Below, one piece after another: positions 59,808-64,000 of a stretch of 64,000 nucleotides of DNA (positions within the stretch are counted from its first letter, which is position 1; every line of letters begins with the position of its first letter). The position numbers and the translations under genes are program-made. Under the pieces are notes generated by a model, which was given only the letters and a program-made list of their open reading frames with translations, did not search any database and was not told the origin of the DNA. The stretch comes from Pseudoxanthomonas sp. YR558 (GTDB lineage Bacteria > Pseudomonadota > Gammaproteobacteria > Xanthomonadales > Xanthomonadaceae): positions 310,001-374,000 of the forward strand of contig NZ_FPCI01000001.1 of NCBI RefSeq assembly GCF_900116385.1. Direction: 5' to 3'.

Positions 59808-61163
59808 TCAGTCTTCGCGACGCGTCTGTCGCCGGGCTTCGCGCAATCGGTCGAGTTTTTCCTTGAGCTTGATTTCCAGTCCGCGCTCGACCGGCCGGTA
59901 GTACACGCGCTCGCCCATCGCATCCGGGAACGCGGTCTGGTCCAGCGCGATGCCACCTTCCGCATCGTGGTCGTACTGGTAGCCGGTGCCGTAACCGAGC
60001 GACTTCATCAACTTGGTCGGCGCGTTGCGCAGGTGCATCGGCACGTCCTGCGTGCCGTATTCCCGCACATCGGACTTGGCGGCGTTGAAGGCCATATAGC
60101 CCGCATTCGACTTGGCGGTGCTGGCCAGGTAGATCACCAACTGGGCCAGGGCGAGGTCGCCTTCTGGACTGCCCAGCCGCTCATAGGTGTCCCATGCATC
60201 GATCGCCATCTGCAACGCGCGAGGGTCAGCCAGGCCGATATCCTCGACCGCCATGCGCGTCATCCTGCGCGCCAAGTAGGCCGGGTCGCAGCCCCCGTCC
60301 AGCATGCGCGCCAACCAGTAGACAGCGCCATCGGGGTTGGAACTACGCACCGACTTGTGGAGCGCGGAGATCTGGTCGTAGAACTGTTCGCCGCCCTTGT
60401 CGAAGCGGCGCGTCCGGTCGGCGAGCACCTGCACCAAGGTCTGCGGCGTGATGCGTCCGCCTTCATCGGCGGCCAGCTCTGCGGCGATCTCCAGCAGGGT
60501 AAGCGCGCGTCGCACATCGCCGTCGGCGGCGGTCGCGATCTCGAGCAGCGCGGCATCGTCGACCTGCAGCTCCGATCCGCCAAGCCCGTGTTCCGCGTCT
60601 TCCAGCGCGGCCTGAAGCGCTTGCCGGATGTCATCGGGCGAGACGGCTTCCATCACGTGTACACGGCAGCGCGACAGGAGCGCTGAATTCAGTTCGAACG
60701 AGGGATTCTCGGTGGTTGCGCCGACGAAGATGATCGTGCCGCGCTCGATGTGGGGCAGGAACGCATCCTGCTGTGCCTTGTTGAAGCGGTGCACTTCGTC
60801 CACGAACAACACCGTGCGCCGCCCACTTGCGAAGCGTTGCGCGGCCTCGGCCAGCACCTGCCTTACTTCGGGCAAACCGGAGAGCACCGCGGAGATCGCC
60901 TTGAACTCGGCATCCGCGTAACGCGCCAGCAGCAGCGACAGCGTCGTCTTGCCGCAGCCCGGTGGCCCCCACAGGATCATCGAATGCACGTGGCCGGATT
61001 CGACCGCACGTCGCAGTGCGCTGCCCGGCGCAAGCAGGCGTCGCTGGCCGACCATCTCATCCAGGGTGCGTGGTCGCATGCGCTCGGCCAGCGGTCGAAG
61101 CGCGCTGGTGTCGACGCTCAACAGGTCGGGCGAATCAGTGGAGGGACGGGACGCTCTGGGCAC
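59808..61163 (-). CDS. rarA: Replication-associated recombination ATPase RarA
   Basis: A 451-aa AAA+ clamp-loader-like ATPase. Walker A GPPGCGKTT, Walker B FVDEVHRFNKAQQDAFLP and sensor TTENPSFELNSALLSR are intact, with the C-terminal tetramerisation domain following. RarA/MgsA acts on stalled replication forks and lagging-strand gaps. Its place between lolA and crcB, next to ftsK, is the conserved order in related genomes. Confidence 0.93.
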   Translation of the reverse strand: MPRASRPSTDSPDLLSVDTSALRPLAERMRPRTLDEMVGQRRLLAPGSALRRAVESGHVHSMILWGPPGCGKTTLSLLLARYADAEFKAISAVLSGLPEVRQVLAEAAQRFASGRRTVLFVDEVHRFNKAQQDAFLPHIERGTIIFVGATTENPSFELNSALLSRCRVHVMEAVSPDDIRQALQAALEDAEHGLGGSELQVDDAALLEIATAADGDVRRALTLLEIAAELAADEGGRITPQTLVQVLADRTRRFDKGGEQFYDQISALHKSVRSSNPDGAVYWLARMLDGGCDPAYLARRMTRMAVEDIGLADPRALQMAIDAWDTYERLGSPEGDLALAQLVIYLASTAKSNAGYMAFNAAKSDVREYGTQDVPMHLRNAPTKLMKSLGYGTGYQYDHDAEGGIALDQTAFPDAMGERVYYRPVERGLEIKLKEKLDRLREARRQTRRED

Positions 61164-61197
61164 ACGCCCATTCTAGCGTCCCGGCCATGGATGCCGG

Positions 61198-61821
61198 TTA
61201 CGGGCCGCCCACCACGTCCACGCCCTTCCCCGGCGCGTACTTGAATGTACCTGCCGCGAAGGCCGGGTTGCGCTTCCAGCCGGTAAAGCTGATCTCGGTG
61301 CGCTGGCCCACGGCATCCTTCACTTCCATCTTGACCAGCGTGCCATTGGCGAACGCCAAGCGTGCGGTCTGGAAACTGGCATCGCCTTCCCGCTTCGGCG
61401 TGAGCGTCAGCCACTGGATGCCGCCCTGCCCAGCGGCCTCGGCGACCTTGAACTGCTGGTCGAGCTTGCCGGGGTCGATCAGGGCCGCGAGCGGGCTGTT
61501 CTCTTCTTCGACGCCCTGCTCGCGTACGGTCGCCTGCTGCAGGTCGGGGTCGTAGACCCACACCTTCTTGCCATCGGCCACGATCAGTTGTTCGTACGGC
61601 TTGTTGTATTCCCAGCGGAACAGGCGCGGCGCGGACAAGGCCACGCGGCCGCTGGAGCTTTCCTTGAGCTTGCCGCCGCCGTCATAGACCTTTTGAGTGA
61701 ACTGGCCGTCCAGCCCCTTCAGGCCGGTGGTGAAGGTCTTCAGTTCATCGCGTGCACCGGCAAGCGCCGTGGTCGCGAGCAGAGCGGTGGCAAGGATGGC
61801 GTAGCGTGCAGTGCGGAGCAT
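61198..61821 (-). CDS. lolA: Outer-membrane lipoprotein carrier LolA (housekeeping)
   Basis: A 207-aa periplasmic chaperone with a signal peptide (MLRTARYAILATALLATTALA) and LolA motifs FTQKVYDGGGKLKESSSGRVAL, FRWEYNKPYEQLIVADGKKVW and VEFTGWK-like strands near the C-terminus. It ferries lipoproteins from LolCDE to LolB. Encoded immediately downstream of ftsK, as in most gammaproteobacteria. Compare the divergent pigment-cluster paralogue at 4382-5023. Confidence 0.93.
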   Translation of the reverse strand: MLRTARYAILATALLATTALAGARDELKTFTTGLKGLDGQFTQKVYDGGGKLKESSSGRVALSAPRLFRWEYNKPYEQLIVADGKKVWVYDPDLQQATVREQGVEEENSPLAALIDPGKLDQQFKVAEAAGQGGIQWLTLTPKREGDASFQTARLAFANGTLVKMEVKDAVGQRTEISFTGWKRNPAFAAGTFKYAPGKGVDVVGGP

Positions 61822-61921
61822 GGGCGTTCCGGGATGGGGACGTTGTGAAGAGTGTGCCGTGGCGAAACTGAACAGGCTGCAGATCGGAGCGGGATGTCTA
61901 CGGATGTGTTCAGGCGACGAC

Positions 61922-64000
61922 TCAGCGGGGCGGCGGCGGCGCCAGCACCTGGCGGTCGCCGTTGTGCTCAGGCGGCGTCACGACACCTGCTGCTTCCATG
62001 GCCTCGATCAGGCGCGCGGCACGGTTGTAGCCGATCTTCAGGCGGCGCTGCACGCCGGAGATCGAGGCACGCCGGCTCTCGGTGACGATCTTGACTGCTT
62101 CGTCGTACAGCGGATCGGACTCGTCGCCACCGCCGCCGCCGGACTCTGGCAGCCCCGTCGGGCCGACCACGATGCCATCGCCCATGGTCTGGATTTCTTC
62201 CAGCACGCCTTCGATGTAGTCGGCGCTGCCGCTGGCCTTGAGGTGCTCGACGACGCGATGTACTTCCTCGTCACTGACGAAGGCACCGTGGATGCGCTCG
62301 GGCATGGCGGTGCCCGGTGGCAGGTACAGCATGTCGCCATGGCCCAGCAGCGTCTCGGCACCCGACTGGTCCAGGATCGTGCGCGAGTCGATCTTCGAGC
62401 TGACCTGGAAGGCGATACGAGTGGGGATATTCGCCTTGATCAAGCCGGTGATGACGTCCACCGACGGACGCTGGGTGGCGAGGATCAGATGGATGCCGGC
62501 GGCGCGTGCTTTCTGCGCCAGGCGGGCGATGAGTTCTTCGACCTTCTTGCCGACGATCATCATCATGTCGGCGAATTCGTCGATGAAGATGACGATGAAG
62601 GGCATCGGCTCGAGCGGACGCGGCGCCTCGGCAAGATCCGGATTCGGTTTGAACAACGGGTCCATCAACGGCTGCCCCGCGTCCATCGCGTCCTTGACCT
62701 TCTTGTTGAAGCCGGCCAGGTTGCGCACGCCCACGGCGCTCATCAGCTTGTAGCGACGCTCCATCTCCGCCACGCACCAGCGCAGACCGTTGGCGGCCTC
62801 CTTCATGTCGGTGACCACCGGGGCCAGCAAGTGCGGGATGCCCTGGTAGACGCTGAGTTCCAGCATCTTCGGGTCGATCATCAGCATGCGCAGGTCTTTC
62901 GGCGACGCCTTGTACAGCAGGCTTAGCACCATCGCGTTGACCGCCACCGACTTGCCCGAACCGGTGGTACCGGCGACCAGCAGGTGCGGCATGCGCGCCA
63001 GATCGGCCACGGTCGGCCGGCCGGCGATGTCCTTGCCCAGTGCGAGCGTCAGCACGCTGCCGGACTTGTCGTACTCCTTCGAGCGCAACAGTTCGGATAG
63101 GAAGATCATCTCGCGACTGGTGTTGGGGATCTCCAGGCCGATCACCGACTTGCCCGGGATCACGTCCACCACGCGCACCGACTTCACCGACAGGCCGCGG
63201 GCGATGTCCTTGTCCAGCGAGCTGATCTGGCTGACCTTCACGCCGGGCGCGGGCTCCATCTCGAAGCGCGTGATCACCGGCCCCGGATAGGCGCCGACCA
63301 CCTGCACATCGATGCGGAAGTCCTTGAGCTTGAATTCGATCTGGCGCGACAGCGTTTCCAGCGTCTCTTCGGAATACCCCTTGGTCTGCGGCTTGGGGTC
63401 GTCGAGCAGCGACAGCGGCGGCAAGCCGGACTCGTCCCCGCCGGTGCCGTGGAACAGCGGGATTTGCTGCTCACGCTTGGCGCGTTCGCTTTTCTCGACC
63501 ACTGCCGGCGCGGGCGGCTCGATCTTCACGGGCTCGCGCTTGGCACGCGCGATGGCATCGGTCTTGCGGACGGTTTCGCGCTCTTCGCGCATAGCGCGCG
63601 TCTGCTGCCATTCGTTGGCCTGCTGGCTGCCACGGCGGAACAGGTCCGGCAGCATCAGCACGTACTTGCCGATGCGCTCCATCACCGCGAACCAGGACAG
63701 GCCGGTCGCCAGCGTCACCGAGGTCAGGAACAGCACCAGCAGGAACAGGTTGCCGCCCAGACCGCCGAACAGCTTGAGCAAGGATTTGCCCACCAGCGTG
63801 CCGAGGATACCGCCGGCACCCGCAGAGAAATGCTCAGCCGGTACGCCCCGGAGGTGCAGCAGGCCGGTGGCGGAGATGAGGAACGCCACCATGCCGATCA
63901 GCCGCAATGCGGGCCCGAGATCGGCGTTTCCGTCACCATCGGTATCCATGCCGAACAGGGCGATCCAGGCGATCGCACCCAGGATCAACGGCAGCAGGAA
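61922..64000 (-). CDS. ftsK: DNA translocase FtsK, N-terminal part cut by window edge (partial)
   Basis: At least 692 residues; the reading frame is open to the window edge, so the real start and the first TM helices are missing. Seen in order: TM helices, a linker rich in charged residues, the RecA-like motor with Walker [15 protein letters not shown] and Walker [14 protein letters not shown], and a C-terminal winged-helix gamma domain ([38 protein letters not shown]) that reads KOPS and contacts XerD. It drives terminus segregation at division and activates XerCD at dif. Confidence 0.95.
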   Translation of the reverse strand, partial: FLLPLILGAIAWIALFGMDTDGDGNADLGPALRLIGMVAFLISATGLLHLRGVPAEHFSAGAGGILGTLVGKSLLKLFGGLGGNLFLLVLFLTSVTLATGLSWFAVMERIGKYVLMLPDLFRRGSQQANEWQQTRAMREERETVRKTDAIARAKREPVKIEPPAPAVVEKSERAKREQQIPLFHGTGGDESGLPPLSLLDDPKPQTKGYSEETLETLSRQIEFKLKDFRIDVQVVGAYPGPVITRFEMEPAPGVKVSQISSLDKDIARGLSVKSVRVVDVIPGKSVIGLEIPNTSREMIFLSELLRSKEYDKSGSVLTLALGKDIAGRPTVADLARMPHLLVAGTTGSGKSVAVNAMVLSLLYKASPKDLRMLMIDPKMLELSVYQGIPHLLAPVVTDMKEAANGLRWCVAEMERRYKLMSAVGVRNLAGFNKKVKDAMDAGQPLMDPLFKPNPDLAEAPRPLEPMPFIVIFIDEFADMMMIVGKKVEELIARLAQKARAAGIHLILATQRPSVDVITGLIKANIPTRIAFQVSSKIDSRTILDQSGAETLLGHGDMLYLPPGTAMPERIHGAFVSDEEVHRVVEHLKASGSADYIEGVLEEIQTMGDGIVVGPTGLPESGGGGGDESDPLYDEAVKIVTESRRASISGVQRRLKIGYNRAARLIEAMEAAGVVTPPEHNGDRQVLAPPPPR

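Noticed and set aside
1..64000. CRISPR arrays, IS elements, integron or tRNA genes
   Set aside because: No regularly spaced direct repeats, no DDE/HUH transposase or integrase frames and no tRNA-like cloverleaf were seen in the window.

Overview
The window is GC-rich, densely coding and low in repeats. A brominated-aryl-polyene-type pigment cluster, a copLAB copper locus and an ftsK-lolA-rarA-crcB block all point to a gammaproteobacterium of the Xanthomonadaceae (Xanthomonas, Pseudoxanthomonas or Lysobacter-like). Genus is inferred, not proven.

Layout. 1-14.3 kb: one long + strand operon for an aryl polyene (xanthomonadin/APE-type) pigment. It holds an AMP-ligase/dehydratase (cut by the window edge), glycosyltransferase, acyltransferase, MIO ammonia-lyase, thioesterase, LolA-like carrier, MMPL exporter, halogenase-like flavoprotein, DUF3261-like lipoprotein, two ketosynthases, a dehydratase, a ketoreductase and three exported proteins. 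Most junctions overlap by 1-13 bp. 14.35-21 kb: a - strand copper-resistance locus (copL, multicopper oxidase copA, copB, DUF411-type protein, MerR regulator, Cu P1B ATPase). 21.1-22.5 kb: glucokinase and a small membrane protein.

22.6-31.5 kb: an AT-richer accessory island. It has a frameshifted relic, an HNH-like protein, orphan membrane proteins, a dif-like Xer site followed by small ORFs resembling xanthomonad filamentous-phage genes, a C-terminally clipped DUF11-type surface protein, and a fused AAA-ATPase/DUF4435 protein related in layout to PARIS-type defence. FtsK-orienting KOPS octamers switch strand across this region, so the dif-like site may be the chromosome terminus.

31.6-41.6 kb: a glycoside-utilisation regulon (LacI regulator, TIM-barrel isomerases, NupG-like transporter, Gfo/Idh/MocA oxidoreductase, cytochrome c, DUF1080, GMC oxidoreductase with its small subunit). 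A shared perfect palindrome sits at both ends, and the content fits 3-keto-glycoside oxidation and cleavage. 41.7-47.3 kb: an aldose-epimerase remnant, then an iron block (TonB receptor with a Fur box, DUF3649, PepSY protein, DUF3325). 47.3-53.8 kb: fdhD, a YdeP-like molybdoenzyme, an MFS protein, hemN with a perfect ANR/FNR box, and a DUF4124 protein.

54.3-59.2 kb: a five-gene - strand operon resembling the Fap functional-amyloid export system. It has a coiled-coil outer-membrane barrel, a periplasmic C39 peptidase, two small exported proteins sharing a DPxRLAxxRGG motif, and a 508-aa Asn/Gly-rich low-complexity protein. This is the best candidate for an undescribed system. 59.4-64 kb: conserved housekeeping genes crcB, rarA, lolA and ftsK (ftsK cut by the window edge).
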